Shown here: piece after piece, positions 17,480-26,051 of the stretch
Numbering within the stretch: the first letter of the stretch is position 1
Layout: every line of letters begins with the position of its first letter
NCBI GenBank assembly: GCA_964604145.1
Contig: CAZRXS010000001.1
Span: 1-56,566 of the forward strand
Reading direction: 5' to 3'
DNA: 56,566 bases
Source of the DNA: Gudongella sp964604145
GTDB taxonomy: Bacteria; Bacillota; Clostridia; Tissierellales; Tissierellaceae
Position numbers and translations under genes: made by a program
The notes under the pieces: model-generated
Database searches by the model: none
What the model was told of the DNA's origin: nothing
The model's input: only the letters and a program-made list of their open reading frames with translations

Positions 17480-18685
17480 CTAGCCTTTGTCAATCAAATT
17501 TAAAACTTTATCTGCAATTACTTTTGATAATAAATCCTTTTTCATAATGGGTAATTCTTCCATCTTTCCATCTTTATGGATTATACTGACAATATTTGTA
17601 TCTTCTTTAAATCCAGCACCTAATTTTGTAATATCATTTGCAACTATAAAGTCAAAATTCTTTTCTGCAAGTTTTTTCTTAGCATATTCTATTAAATTAT
17701 TAGTTTCAGCTGCAAATCCAATCATAATTTTATTATTTTTTATCTCTCCGAAGTACTTAGCTATATCTGGATTTTTTACTAAGTTTAGCGATAGTTTTTC
17801 ATCTGAATTAGCAGATTTTTTTATTTTTCTACTTGTATAATTTTCTACTTTATAATCTGATGGTGCTGCTGATTTTATTAATATATCACAAGATGCAAAA
17901 TTTATTTTTACAGCATCAAACATATCCTGGGTTGTATTTACTTTTATTGTTTCAACATCCAAAGGAGGATCTAATGAAGTTGGCCCAGTAATAAGGACTA
18001 CATCAGCTCCTCTATTGCGAAATTCTTTTGCTAGTGAATAACCCATTTTTCCACTAGAGTGGTTAGTGATATACCTTACTGGATCTATTGGCTCTATAGT
18101 AGGTCCAGCTGTTATAAGAACTTTTTTATCTATAAAATCTTTTGGAGTAAAATAATCTTCCAAAGCATCAATTATTTCTGCTGGTTCGCACATTTTACCA
18201 GGTCCAATATCACCACAAGCTAACCTACCTTCGCCTGGTTTCAAAAAAATATGACCACGTGATTTAAGTTTTTCCATATTTTCAACTGTAGCTACATTTA
18301 AATACATTGTTGAATTCATAGCAGGAGCAAATATTATCCTAGCCTGTGAAGCTAAAACTGTTGTAGTCAATAAATTATCTGCTATCCCATTAGCTATTTT
18401 AGCTATGGTATTGGCAGTTGCAGGTGCAATAAGTATAACATCTGCTTTTTGAGCAAGAGATATATGCTCGACATTTATTCCATCTTCTAATCCAAACATA
18501 TCAACGTGGACTCTATTTTGGGACATAGTCTGAAATGTAAGTGGAGATACAAATTTTGAAGCTGCATCTGTCATAATAATATCGACATTTACATCTGCTT
18601 TTTTTAATTTACTTACCAGATCTGCTGATTTATATACTGCAATACCACCTGTTACGCATAATAAAACTGTTTTTCCCTTTAACAT
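17480..18685 (-). CDS. coaBC: Bifunctional phosphopantothenoylcysteine synthetase/decarboxylase
   Basis: Joins 4'-phosphopantothenate with Cys and decarboxylates the product in coenzyme A synthesis. 401 residues. The N-terminal CoaC flavoprotein domain (about 1-185) has VTGGIAVYKSADL, PAMNSTMY and the substrate-recognition flap ACGDIGPGKM. The C-terminal CoaB domain has VLITAGPTIEPIDPVRYITNHSSGKMG and FAAETN. ATG after GGTGATG. It lies between rpoZ (9 nt) and priA, the usual order. Confidence 0.97.
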   Translation of the reverse strand: MLKGKTVLLCVTGGIAVYKSADLVSKLKKADVNVDIIMTDAASKFVSPLTFQTMSQNRVHVDMFGLEDGINVEHISLAQKADVILIAPATANTIAKIANGIADNLLTTTVLASQARIIFAPAMNSTMYLNVATVENMEKLKSRGHIFLKPGEGRLACGDIGPGKMCEPAEIIDALEDYFTPKDFIDKKVLITAGPTIEPIDPVRYITNHSSGKMGYSLAKEFRNRGADVVLITGPTSLDPPLDVETIKVNTTQDMFDAVKINFASCDILIKSAAPSDYKVENYTSRKIKKSANSDEKLSLNLVKNPDIAKYFGEIKNNKIMIGFAAETNNLIEYAKKKLAEKNFDFIVANDITKLGAGFKEDTNIVSIIHKDGKMEELPIMKKDLLSKVIADKVLNLIDKG

Positions 18686-18694
18686 TTACATCAC

Positions 18695-18904
18695 CTACTT
18701 GCTAGTTAATTCTAAATCTGGTTTTACATATTCAATCAATCCATGAGTTATTTCATCTAAGGCGACAGTAACTGGCTTATTGAATTTTGACTCTAATTTA
18801 GGGCTTGAACCTTCAATTATTTGCCTTGCTCTCTTTGCAGCAACCATTACAAGGGTATATCTATTTTCTTCTTCCAATGCAAATTCATTAATCTTATCAG
18901 ACAT
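18695..18904 (-). CDS. rpoZ: DNA-directed RNA polymerase omega subunit
   Basis: Small RNA polymerase subunit that binds beta-prime. The 69 residues have the RYTLVMVAAKRARQI helix, the PVTVALDEI strand, and the short C-terminus typical of Firmicutes omega. ATG after GGAGGCAATTGAT. It starts 1 nt after the gmk stop, in the conserved gmk-rpoZ-coaBC-priA string. Confidence 0.95.
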   Translation of the reverse strand: MSDKINEFALEEENRYTLVMVAAKRARQIIEGSSPKLESKFNKPVTVALDEITHGLIEYVKPDLELTSK

Positions 18905-18905
18905 A

Positions 18906-19520
18906 TCAATTGCCTCCTTTTTTTGTAAGTTGCTCTTTTATATCTTTATGTCTTTTTACTCTAAGTCTTTCTGAATGAATAATAGCCTCAATATCAAGAA
19001 CAGCTAAATCTACCTTGTCATTTACTATAAAAAAATCATATTCACCTACAAAATCCAATTCTTTAAAAGCATTTGAAAATCTTGTGTTAATATCTTCTTC
19101 AGACTCTGTTCCTCTTTTAACAATTCTATTTCTCAATTCACCCATAGTTGGTGGAAGTAAAAATATAAATACTGCTTCCTTGCAATTTTTTTTAATTTGA
19201 AGAGCACCTTGTACATCTATCTCTAAAAGAACTATTTCTCCTTTTTCAATTTCTTCTAAAACAAATTTTTTTGGAGTCCCATAATAATTTGTATGAACAA
19301 ATGCATATTCTAAAAATTCATCATTTTTTATCATTTCATCAAACTTTTCTTTAGTATAAAAAAAATAATTTTCTCCATCTACCTCAGTCGCCCTTGGAGA
19401 TCTAGTTGTTGCAGATACAGAGAATACAATATCATTATTTCTTTCCATTAATGCCTTGCTTACAGTTCCTTTTCCACTTCCAGATGGGCCTGAAAGAACC
19501 AATAAAAACCCTTTTGCCAT
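18906..19520 (-). CDS. gmk: Guanylate kinase
   Basis: Phosphorylates GMP to GDP. I start it at the ATG giving MAKGFLLVLSGPSGSGKGT, a 204-residue protein equal to the Bacillus enzyme. The open frame extends 32 codons further but overlaps the preceding small gene. An alternative ATG ten codons earlier also has a GAGGA-like site. Walker A is GPSGSGKGT near 11-19. The GMP-binding motifs TTRSPRATEVDGENYFF and YAFVHTNYYGTP, and the lid residues IVKRGTESEEDI, are present. It follows the remA-position ORF. Confidence 0.96.
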   Translation of the reverse strand: MAKGFLLVLSGPSGSGKGTVSKALMERNNDIVFSVSATTRSPRATEVDGENYFFYTKEKFDEMIKNDEFLEYAFVHTNYYGTPKKFVLEEIEKGEIVLLEIDVQGALQIKKNCKEAVFIFLLPPTMGELRNRIVKRGTESEEDINTRFSNAFKELDFVGEYDFFIVNDKVDLAVLDIEAIIHSERLRVKRHKDIKEQLTKKGGN

Positions 19521-19542
19521 AACTTTCCACCAACTTTCAGTA

Positions 19543-19722
19543 TTATTCATACATTTCCTCTTTAACATATAACCATTGTGTAATAGTTTCTGATTGCAAT
19601 AATGACAGTATAACATAGGGGCTATACCTTTTAATTGGAGCTGAACTTAGACTTATACCGCTATCAATTATATTAGAATCAACATCATTTTCTAATTCTT
19701 CATTTGTAAGATAGACTTTCAT
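19543..19722 (-). CDS. Short RemA-like (DUF370) protein lacking its central segment
   Basis: I read a 59-residue frame, too short to stand out by length, with ATG 10 nt after yicC and an AGGGGCG-type ribosome binding site. Its second half reads SSAPIKR then YVILSLLQSETITQWLYVKEE. These match, from memory, the SAPIKR and HVILSAVQPETVAQRLSVKEE segments of RemA, the biofilm-matrix regulator found between yicC and gmk in Bacillus. About 27 residues between them are missing, including the GRRTR basic motif thought to contact DNA. The N-terminus is only loosely similar. It may be an internally deleted remnant or a shortened protein still made. DNA binding as in RemA seems unlikely. Confidence 0.7.
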   Translation of the reverse strand: MKVYLTNEELENDVDSNIIDSGISLSSAPIKRYSPYVILSLLQSETITQWLYVKEEMYE

Positions 19723-19732
19723 ATAATCGCCC

Positions 19733-20614
19733 CTACTCTATATTTTGAATTTGTTCTCTAATTTTTTCTACTTCAGACTTTAAATCAACTACTGCATTTA
19801 CAATATCTGAATTACTAGATTTACTGCCAATGGTATTTATTTCTCTATTAAATTCTTGAATTAAAAAATCTAATTTTCTCCCTATAGCTGATGTTTGGTT
19901 TAGGATTTCTTTAAACTGATTTATATGACTCCTTAATCGAATTATCTCTTCATCAATGCTACTTTTATCAGAGATTATTGCAACTTCAAGGGCTAGCCTA
20001 TCATAATCTACAAAATTACTGTCAACCATAAGACTTTTTATTCTTTCATTCAACTTAACTCGATATTCTTCAACTACTAGAGGTGCTCTTAGTTCTACTC
20101 TATTTATTATAAGCTCAATTTCATCCAACTTTAACAACATATCATTTTTTAGTTGCGTCCCTTCATATTCTCGCATTTGGATTATATTAGTTAATGCATT
20201 TGCAAGAGCGCTTTGTAGTGTTTCCCAAGTCATATCCTCATCCAAATCTTTTTTTTCAGTTTTTATAACTTCAGGTATTTGAAGAATATTACTTAATCTT
20301 ACCTTATCATCTATTTTAAGCTCACTTATCAAATTATCTAATTCTTTCTTAAAGTTACTTGCAAGCGGTAAGTCTACTTTTACATCAATTGAAGATTGAT
20401 TAATAAAATCAAGATTTATAAATACATCTATTTTCCCCCTATTAAGGTCTTTTTTTATTGTTTTCTTTATTTTCTCTTCTAGATAAATTAGATAACGGGG
20501 TGATTTTATATTTATATCTAAATATCTATGATTTACTGATTTTATCTCAATCTTTAATCTAAATAAATTATTCTCAGCTTCGCCTTTCCCATAACCGGTC
20601 ATACTTTTTACCAT
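19733..20614 (-). CDS. YicC family endoribonuclease (YloC)
   Basis: YicC-type endoribonuclease, 293 residues, similar in length to Bacillus YloC. The start is the ATG of VKSMTGYGKGE with GGGAGTG upstream. An ATG 12 codons earlier lies ahead of that site. The family marks are SMTGYGKG at the N-terminus, IEIKSVNHRYLDI, and the C-terminal GRKLDFLIQEFNREINTIGSKS with conserved acidic and basic residues. It is the first gene of the yicC-remA-gmk-rpoZ-coaBC string, transcribed divergently from rqcH. Confidence 0.94.
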   Translation of the reverse strand: MVKSMTGYGKGEAENNLFRLKIEIKSVNHRYLDINIKSPRYLIYLEEKIKKTIKKDLNRGKIDVFINLDFINQSSIDVKVDLPLASNFKKELDNLISELKIDDKVRLSNILQIPEVIKTEKKDLDEDMTWETLQSALANALTNIIQMREYEGTQLKNDMLLKLDEIELIINRVELRAPLVVEEYRVKLNERIKSLMVDSNFVDYDRLALEVAIISDKSSIDEEIIRLRSHINQFKEILNQTSAIGRKLDFLIQEFNREINTIGSKSSNSDIVNAVVDLKSEVEKIREQIQNIE

Positions 20615-20733
20615 ATATATCACTCCCAGTTTTAATATACAATTATACATCTATTTCAGAATATTACCATCCTTTGTTACAAATTGTTAATAAGTGTTTA
20701 AAACACCTATTATTCTCACATTTTGCTTTGTGG

Positions 20734-20739
20734 TATAAT
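20734..20739 (+). promoter_or_regulatory. Extended -10 promoter of rqcH
   Basis: TATAAT at 20734-20739 with TG at 20731-20732 makes a consensus extended -10 element, 33 nt before the rqcH start. The -35 region is poor. An imperfect palindrome, GTGTTTAAAACAC (20694-20706), lies just upstream in the divergent yicC/rqcH region. Confidence 0.6.
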
Positions 20740-20772
20740 AAGATAGAATAATAATTTATTAGGAGGTAAAAC

Positions 20773-22548
20773 ATGTCTTATGATGGCATTACTACAAGAT
20801 CAGTTGTCCATGAATTGTCTTCTCTTTTAATAGGAGGTCGTATAGATAAAATTTATCAACAAGAAAAAGATGAACTATTAATTCAAATTTATAACAATGC
20901 GAAAAACTATAAACTTCTTTTATCGGCTAGCAGTAATAATCCAAGATTGTATCTAACAAAAGAATCAAAAAAAAATCCATTATCACCACCTATGTTTTGT
21001 ATGTTACTAAGAAAGCACATAAATAGTTCAATTATTTTAGATATAAAACAATATAAAATGGATAGGGTGGTCGTCATTACATTAACTGGATTTGATGAAC
21101 TAGGCAATAAAAAAAATAGAGAGTTAATTATTGAAATAATGGGTAAGCACAGCAATATTATTTTAGTTGACAAAGAATCTAATATAATATTGGATTCTAT
21201 AAAAAGAGTTCCGCTTAGTATTTCTAGAGTTAGACAAATACTACCTGGACTCCAATATTCTTTTATCGATATAGATGAAAAATCTAATCCTTTGGAATTA
21301 AATTTAAAAAAGTTTATATCTAATTTTGAACAAGCAAATAAAAACCAAAGCTTACTTAAATTTTTATATGGATCTTATATGGGCTTAAGTCCCTTGATAA
21401 GTAGGGAAATTTGTTTTTTAGCAAATTTAGAGCCAAGTAGAACAATTATGAGTACAGATAAAGATACTATTTTAAAATTATATAATTCCCTTAATATTAT
21501 TATGACTAGGGTAAATAATCATAAATATGAACCTATGTATATCTCAAATATAGATACTGGAGAAATAATTGCCTTTTATCCCTTCCCCCTAAAACAATAT
21601 GGAGAAATCTCTTTTACCAAATTATTCAGCATTTCAGAGCTCTTAGATTATGTTTATTCTAAAAGAGATACTTTCGATAGGGTAACGCAAAAATCTGCTC
21701 ATTTTAAAAAAGTCTTAATTAATAGACTAGAAAGAGCTAAGAAAAAATTAGCAAAGCAAAAAGAGGATTTATTAAAGAGTAAAGACAGAGAAAAATATAA
21801 AATATATGCTGATTTATTACAATCTAACCTTCACAAGATACCAAAAGGAGAAAGTGAAGCTCTATTAGAAAATTATTATGATGAAAATTTAAAAAATCTT
21901 TTAATTCCACTGGATAATAGAATCTCTCCAGCTCAGAATGCTCAAAATTATTATAAAAAATATGCGAAATTAAAAACTGCAAATAGACTGTTGGAAAAAC
22001 AAATACCAGAAACACAATTTGAAATAGATTATATTGAGCATGCGATTATGAGTATAGAAAATTCTACTAATGTTGAAGACCTTGAAGAAATAAAAGAAGA
22101 ACTCGTAGCAAGTGGCTATATAAAGATAAAAAATAAATCTCGAAAAAAACCGAAAAAAAAGACTCCCAAAGCACTTCAGTTTATATCTTCAGATAATTTC
22201 AATATATATGTTGGAAAAAACAGCAAACAAAATGAATTTCTAACTATGAAAATGGCAAAAAAAGAAGATCTATGGTTTCATACAAAGGGGATACCAGGAA
22301 GCCATGTTATCGTAAAAACTGAAGGCAAAGAAGTTCCTGAACAAACTATGATAGAAGCAAGTATTTTAGCTGCTTATTATAGTAGCGGTCGAAATTCTTC
22401 TTCTGTTGAGGTTGATTATACAGAAAAAAAACATGTTAGAAAACCTAAAAAGGCTAAAACTGGCATGGTTATATATGAAAATCAAAAAACCTTAATGGTT
22501 AATCCTCAGTTATTAAAATCTCAAAATATCACAAAGGTAGAAGATTAA
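20773..22548 (+). CDS. rqcH: NFACT family protein RqcH (Rqc2 homologue)
   Basis: Ribosome-associated quality-control factor that binds stalled 50S-peptidyl-tRNA complexes and recruits tRNA-Ala to add C-terminal Ala tails. It was formerly annotated as fibronectin-binding protein. 591 residues. The NFACT-N domain includes Asp97-Arg98, the residues reported important in Bacillus RqcH. Two helix-hairpin-helix/coiled-coil regions follow (about 290-440), then a Lys-rich linker and an NFACT-R domain (SSDNFNIYVGKNSKQNEFLT; LWFHTKGIPGSHV). ATG after AGGAGGTAAAAC. It is monocistronic, opposite in direction to its neighbours, and ends in a terminator overlapping the stop. Confidence 0.95.
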   Translation: MSYDGITTRSVVHELSSLLIGGRIDKIYQQEKDELLIQIYNNAKNYKLLLSASSNNPRLYLTKESKKNPLSPPMFCMLLRKHINSSIILDIKQYKMDRVVVITLTGFDELGNKKNRELIIEIMGKHSNIILVDKESNIILDSIKRVPLSISRVRQILPGLQYSFIDIDEKSNPLELNLKKFISNFEQANKNQSLLKFLYGSYMGLSPLISREICFLANLEPSRTIMSTDKDTILKLYNSLNIIMTRVNNHKYEPMYISNIDTGEIIAFYPFPLKQYGEISFTKLFSISELLDYVYSKRDTFDRVTQKSAHFKKVLINRLERAKKKLAKQKEDLLKSKDREKYKIYADLLQSNLHKIPKGESEALLENYYDENLKNLLIPLDNRISPAQNAQNYYKKYAKLKTANRLLEKQIPETQFEIDYIEHAIMSIENSTNVEDLEEIKEELVASGYIKIKNKSRKKPKKKTPKALQFISSDNFNIYVGKNSKQNEFLTMKMAKKEDLWFHTKGIPGSHVIVKTEGKEVPEQTMIEASILAAYYSSGRNSSSVEVDYTEKKHVRKPKKAKTGMVIYENQKTLMVNPQLLKSQNITKVED

Positions 22549-22565
22549 ATCCATCTTCTACCTTT
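22533..22565 (+). terminator. Terminator between convergent rqcH and rluD
   Basis: A 13-bp stem (22533-22545 with 22553-22565) with a 7-nt loop containing the rqcH stop codon. The trailing T tract is modest in both directions. It probably serves both convergent units. Confidence 0.75.
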
Positions 22566-22585
22566 GCTTTATTGCTACTTGATCT

Positions 22586-23512
22586 TTAAAACTCATCAGA
22601 GAACTCCTTTTCGAGTTTTTCTAAAACATTCTTAAAGTAACTTGGTAAATCACATTCAAATTTCATTTCAATGTCTGTAACTGGATGAGTAAATATTAAT
22701 CTTTTAGAATGAAGTAACTGCTTCTTTATTTTAAATTCATTATTTATCTTAGAATAAATGGGGTCTCCAACTATTGGATGGTTCATATTAGAAAAATGAA
22801 CTCTTATTTGGTGTGTCCTTCCTGTTTCAAGTTTAACTGAAACCAGCGTATATTTATTATAACGTTTTAAGACTTTATAATGGGTAATAGCATCTTTGCT
22901 ATTTTTGTAAATAACTGCCATTTTTTTGCGATCTCTTAAATTTCTACCTATTGGTGCATCAATTGTGCCAATATCTTTTTTTAAATTAAAATGAACCAGC
23001 GCAATATACTCCCGTTGAACTAAATGAGCTTTTAACTGCTCTGATAGGCCTCTGTGTGCCATATCATTTTTAGCAACAACTAGTAGGCCTGATGTATCTT
23101 TATCAAGTCTATGCACTATACCTGGCCTTATAACGCCATTTATAGACGATAGCTTGTCTAGATGAAATAAAAGTGCATTAACCAGCGTTTTATCATAGTT
23201 TCCTGGAGCTGGATGAACAACCATACCCTGGGGTTTATTAATCACAGCTAGGTGCTGATCCTCATATACTATGTCTATAGGTATATTTTGTGGAATTAAT
23301 TCTAATTCCTTAGCTTTTGGAAAACTTATTAAAATTTGATCTCCTTCTTTAACAAAATAACTAGCTTTTTTAAGTTTATTATTTACAAAAATTCTTTCTT
23401 CTTCAATTAATTTTTTTATATAACTTCTTGATACTTCATTAAGTTCAGAAGCAAGGTAAGAATCTAATCTCTCGTTATCTTCCTCGTCTACATAAATATA
23501 TATATCTTCCAT
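22586..23512 (-). CDS. RluA/RluD family pseudouridine synthase
   Basis: Isomerises uridine to pseudouridine in rRNA. 308 residues. An N-terminal S4 RNA-binding domain (about 12-75) is followed by the catalytic domain with HRLDKDTSGLLVVAKN, where Asp is the catalytic nucleophile. INKPQGMVVHPAPGN and KLETGRTHQIRVH are conserved flanking motifs. This matches Bacillus YlyB, which also follows lspA. The exact target uridine cannot be deduced, so I leave out a gene symbol. Confidence 0.95.
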   Translation of the reverse strand: MEDIYIYVDEEDNERLDSYLASELNEVSRSYIKKLIEEERIFVNNKLKKASYFVKEGDQILISFPKAKELELIPQNIPIDIVYEDQHLAVINKPQGMVVHPAPGNYDKTLVNALLFHLDKLSSINGVIRPGIVHRLDKDTSGLLVVAKNDMAHRGLSEQLKAHLVQREYIALVHFNLKKDIGTIDAPIGRNLRDRKKMAVIYKNSKDAITHYKVLKRYNKYTLVSVKLETGRTHQIRVHFSNMNHPIVGDPIYSKINNEFKIKKQLLHSKRLIFTHPVTDIEMKFECDLPSYFKNVLEKLEKEFSDEF

Positions 23513-23514
23513 AT

Positions 23515-23982
23515 CTAAATCCCCTGCTTTACTTCATGTTTATCAAAGAGTATTAAAAGAATTAATAGTATTGTCCCTGTAACGATAAATATATCTGCTA
23601 TATTGAAAACAGGAAAATCGTATAACCGGCCTAAGTCTACTTTAATAAAATCTACTACATAACTTAACCTAATGCGATCAATAAGATTACCAGCAGCTCC
23701 TCCTAACAAGGCTCCCAATGAAATTTTAGTTAATATATGTAAATTATATTTGTTTTTTATTATAAATATTATAATAGCTGAGAGAACGAATATCGTTATA
23801 ATAATAAAAAACCAACGTCTATTTTGCATTATACCAAAGGCTGCACCATAGTTTTTAACAAAATGTAATTCTATTAAATCGTCTATTAGAATTATTGGTC
23901 TTTTATCCATTAAAAATTTAACAGCTAAATACTTAGTTAGCTGATCAGCAATTACTATTAAAATGCTTATTATAAAGCTCAA
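23515..23982 (-). CDS. lspA: Lipoprotein signal peptidase (signal peptidase II)
   Basis: Aspartyl protease in the membrane that cleaves prolipoprotein signal peptides. The 155 residues form four membrane helices. The conserved blocks are DQLTKYLA, VKNYGAAFG, the catalytic GGAAGNLIDR, and VVDFI...FPVFNIADIFI (two Asp). TTG start with GGAGG seven bases before it. It is 2 nt upstream of rluD. A hairpin at 24009-24024 separates it from divIVA, so it may rely on read-through or on a promoter I could not identify. Confidence 0.96.
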   Translation of the reverse strand: MSFIISILIVIADQLTKYLAVKFLMDKRPIILIDDLIELHFVKNYGAAFGIMQNRRWFFIIITIFVLSAIIIFIIKNKYNLHILTKISLGALLGGAAGNLIDRIRLSYVVDFIKVDLGRLYDFPVFNIADIFIVTGTILLILLILFDKHEVKQGI

Positions 23983-24000
23983 ATGCTTTCCTCCTAGCCT

Positions 24001-24024
24001 AAAATAAAAGGAGCTTATGCTCCT
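24001..24024 (-). terminator. Hairpin between divIVA and lspA
   Basis: AGGAGC-TTAT-GCTCCT stem at 24009-24024, with TTTATTTT following on the minus strand. A short but plausible terminator or attenuator after the divisome operon. Confidence 0.6.
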
Positions 24025-24048
24025 ATCTTATAATTCTTAAGTATGCCG

Positions 24049-24540
24049 TTATTCTTGTTTTGTTTTATTCTCAATCAATAGTCCTTTTTCTATTTCTAAA
24101 TAAAATTCATCTAAGCTAGTTAATTGAGATTGTAGGAAAGAACTAAATCTTGTCTTAAATATATAGAGTTCTTTTTTTAGAAATTCATATTCTTCTTGAA
24201 TATGTTTTACATCTTCTTTCCTTTTTTCTACTATTTTTTGGCCTTTTTCCTCTGCAGTGTCAATAATTATTTCAGCTTTATTTCTTGCATTCAAAGTCAA
24301 TTCATCAGCTGATTTTTGAGCTACTAAAAGAGTGGTCTTAAGGGTCTCTTCTAATGTTTTAAACTGATTTAATTGGTCTGTTAAGAACTTTATCTTTTCC
24401 TTATGGTTTATATTCTCTTTATACATTGCTTCGTAATCTTCAATCATCTCTTGTAAGAAAAGATTAACTTCTGTTTGATTAAATCCATTAAATGATTTCT
24501 TGAAATTCTTATTTTGGATGTCCAATGGCGTTAGCATCAT
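24049..24540 (-). CDS. divIVA: DivIVA domain-containing protein
   Basis: Coiled-coil protein that localises to curved membrane at division sites and poles. 163 residues. The N-terminal LTPLDIQNKNFKKSFNGFNQTEVNLFLQEM is the DivIVA membrane-targeting motif, followed by long heptad-rich helices through residue 150. Two adjacent ATG codons could start it. It follows ylmH as in the classic sepF-yggT-ylmH-divIVA order. Confidence 0.93.
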   Translation of the reverse strand: MMLTPLDIQNKNFKKSFNGFNQTEVNLFLQEMIEDYEAMYKENINHKEKIKFLTDQLNQFKTLEETLKTTLLVAQKSADELTLNARNKAEIIIDTAEEKGQKIVEKRKEDVKHIQEEYEFLKKELYIFKTRFSSFLQSQLTSLDEFYLEIEKGLLIENKTKQE

Positions 24541-24549
24541 ATCACTCCA

Positions 24550-25329
24550 TTATTTAAGTTTTCTTATTGTCAATATATTATTCCCTTTTTTGCTCTGTCC
24601 TTTAAATAATACTATTTTCGATCTTCCAAGACCTCTTAAAGAAATTATATCGTTTTCACATAATATTTTTGTAGGTCTTGTTATATGTTCCCAATTGACT
24701 TTTACTTCATTAGATTTAATTTTCTTAAGGCTTTCGCTTCTTGAAATATTATAAATAGAACTTAGCACATTGTCTAATCTTAATGAAGATGTATATATTT
24801 GAAATTCTTCAAAGTCTTCTATAATTGATTTTATCGGTTTTTGATCTGCTTTACGAATACTGATGGAGTAATTACCTATTTGAGTTAAGTTTATTAAAAT
24901 AAAATTTACAATGTCTTTTTTCACTATGAAAATTGTTATACCATCATATAATAGTATATCTCCTACTTTTTCTCTTACTATGCCTAAAGATAGAATTGAA
25001 CCTAGGTAATCTCTATGGCTCAGGCCTTCAAACCTATCTGTTTCTAGGTATCCAATCTTAGAATCTAAATCAGTAAAGCTCATATACTCAGGAAATATAT
25101 AAATTATCTTTCTTTCAGCTTCCTTTAGCCCACCAAATTCTACATAAGCTATTGTGTCAATTTGCTTTAGGATAGATTTACTTAAACTAATTTCATAAGG
25201 GTCCAAGAAATCTGTCACTTCTACCGTATGACTTTTCAAAACTATCCTTATTTTATCAATAAGTTTTTTCATTTTTAATTTAGTGTCTATATTTTCAATA
25301 AAATCTAAATTAAAATCTAAGTCGTCCAT
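24550..25329 (-). CDS. YlmH family S4-domain RNA-binding protein
   Basis: Homologue of Bacillus YlmH, reported to act in ribosome rescue/quality control as well as being linked to division genes. 259 residues. The N-terminal domain has EFGGLKEAERKIIYIFP and FEGLSHRDYLGSILSLGI, typical of the family. The C-terminal S4 domain (about 180-245: LRLDNVLSSIYNISRS, SNEVKVNW) binds RNA. It lies 4 nt after yggT. The presence of rqcH nearby is notable because both act on stalled 50S subunits. Confidence 0.94.
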   Translation of the reverse strand: MDDLDFNLDFIENIDTKLKMKKLIDKIRIVLKSHTVEVTDFLDPYEISLSKSILKQIDTIAYVEFGGLKEAERKIIYIFPEYMSFTDLDSKIGYLETDRFEGLSHRDYLGSILSLGIVREKVGDILLYDGITIFIVKKDIVNFILINLTQIGNYSISIRKADQKPIKSIIEDFEEFQIYTSSLRLDNVLSSIYNISRSESLKKIKSNEVKVNWEHITRPTKILCENDIISLRGLGRSKIVLFKGQSKKGNNILTIRKLK

Positions 25330-25333
25330 ATTA

Positions 25334-25600
25334 TTAACCTAAAGTCCTAATAATAATAGAATAAAAAATTCTTAAAAATATTATAGCAAGCCAAGGTGAA
25401 AAATCTATAAAACCTCTGCCCAAACCAAATTTATCTAATAATGATCTTGCCGGGGATAATATTGGTTCAGTTAGTTCAAAAAGTACTTTACCAAAGACAT
25501 TGTCCATTGGTACTCTAAATATATTTGTGAAAATTCTAATTATAATCAGGATTTCTATTAAGTCAACTAATATTCCAACGGATCTTAATAATGTATACAT
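25334..25600 (-). CDS. YggT family membrane protein (YlmG)
   Basis: Small integral membrane protein of 88 residues with two hydrophobic segments (about 5-25 and 66-86) and the family motif LTEPILSPARSLL between them. The family is linked to cell division and envelope or nucleoid organisation in bacteria and plastids, but its biochemical role is not established. It lies between sepF and ylmH as in Bacillus. Confidence 0.92.
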   Translation of the reverse strand: MYTLLRSVGILVDLIEILIIIRIFTNIFRVPMDNVFGKVLFELTEPILSPARSLLDKFGLGRGFIDFSPWLAIIFLRIFYSIIIRTLG

Positions 25601-25610
25601 TTATGTCTCC

Positions 25611-26039
25611 TTACCAAGGGAATATTCCCCTGTTTTTTAATTCATCCTTTAAACCATCTATTTCTACATTTAAAGGTGCAAGAATAAAAATATCTCTTGT
25701 TACTTTTTGAATTTTACCTTCTACAGCATACAGTCCCCCGTTTATAAAGTCGAAGATTTGTCGTTTTACGATTGTATCTAATTGTTCAAAGTTGACAACA
25801 ACTGCTTTTTTCAGTTTAAGATCATCTATAATAGCAGGAGCTTCTTCATAACTTAATGGCTCATGAACCACTATCTTCATATTACTATTGGTGTGTAAAT
25901 TTACGACTTTACCACCAATTTTTTTGCTACTTATTGGCGGTTCAATTGTATCAAATGAGTCATCCTCGTCAACTGTATACTCTTCCTCATAATCATCAAT
26001 TCCAATAAAATACTTAAACTTGTTAAATAAATCACCCAT
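25611..26039 (-). CDS. sepF: Cell division protein SepF
   Basis: FtsZ-binding membrane anchor that shapes the division ring. 142 residues. An N-terminal amphipathic helix (GDLFNKFKYFIGI) for membrane binding, an acidic linker (about 15-45), and a C-terminal beta/alpha SepF domain with VVHEPLSYEEAPAIIDDLKLKKAVVVNFE and DFINGGLYAVEGKIQKVTRDIFILAP. ATG after GGAGGT. It is in the yggS-sepF-yggT-ylmH-divIVA operon. No ftsA or ftsZ is in the window. Confidence 0.95.
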   Translation of the reverse strand: MGDLFNKFKYFIGIDDYEEEYTVDEDDSFDTIEPPISSKKIGGKVVNLHTNSNMKIVVHEPLSYEEAPAIIDDLKLKKAVVVNFEQLDTIVKRQIFDFINGGLYAVEGKIQKVTRDIFILAPLNVEIDGLKDELKNRGIFPW

Positions 26040-26051
26040 AATTAACCTCCT

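Noticed and set aside
19521..19616. Longer N-terminus for guanylate kinase
   Set aside because: The extension overlaps the remA-position ORF and makes the protein longer than the family. The inner ATG gives the standard 204 residues.
20694..20706. Palindrome between yicC and rqcH as an operator
   Set aside because: Only 13 bp and made mostly of A/T bases, so it may be chance in such AT-rich DNA.
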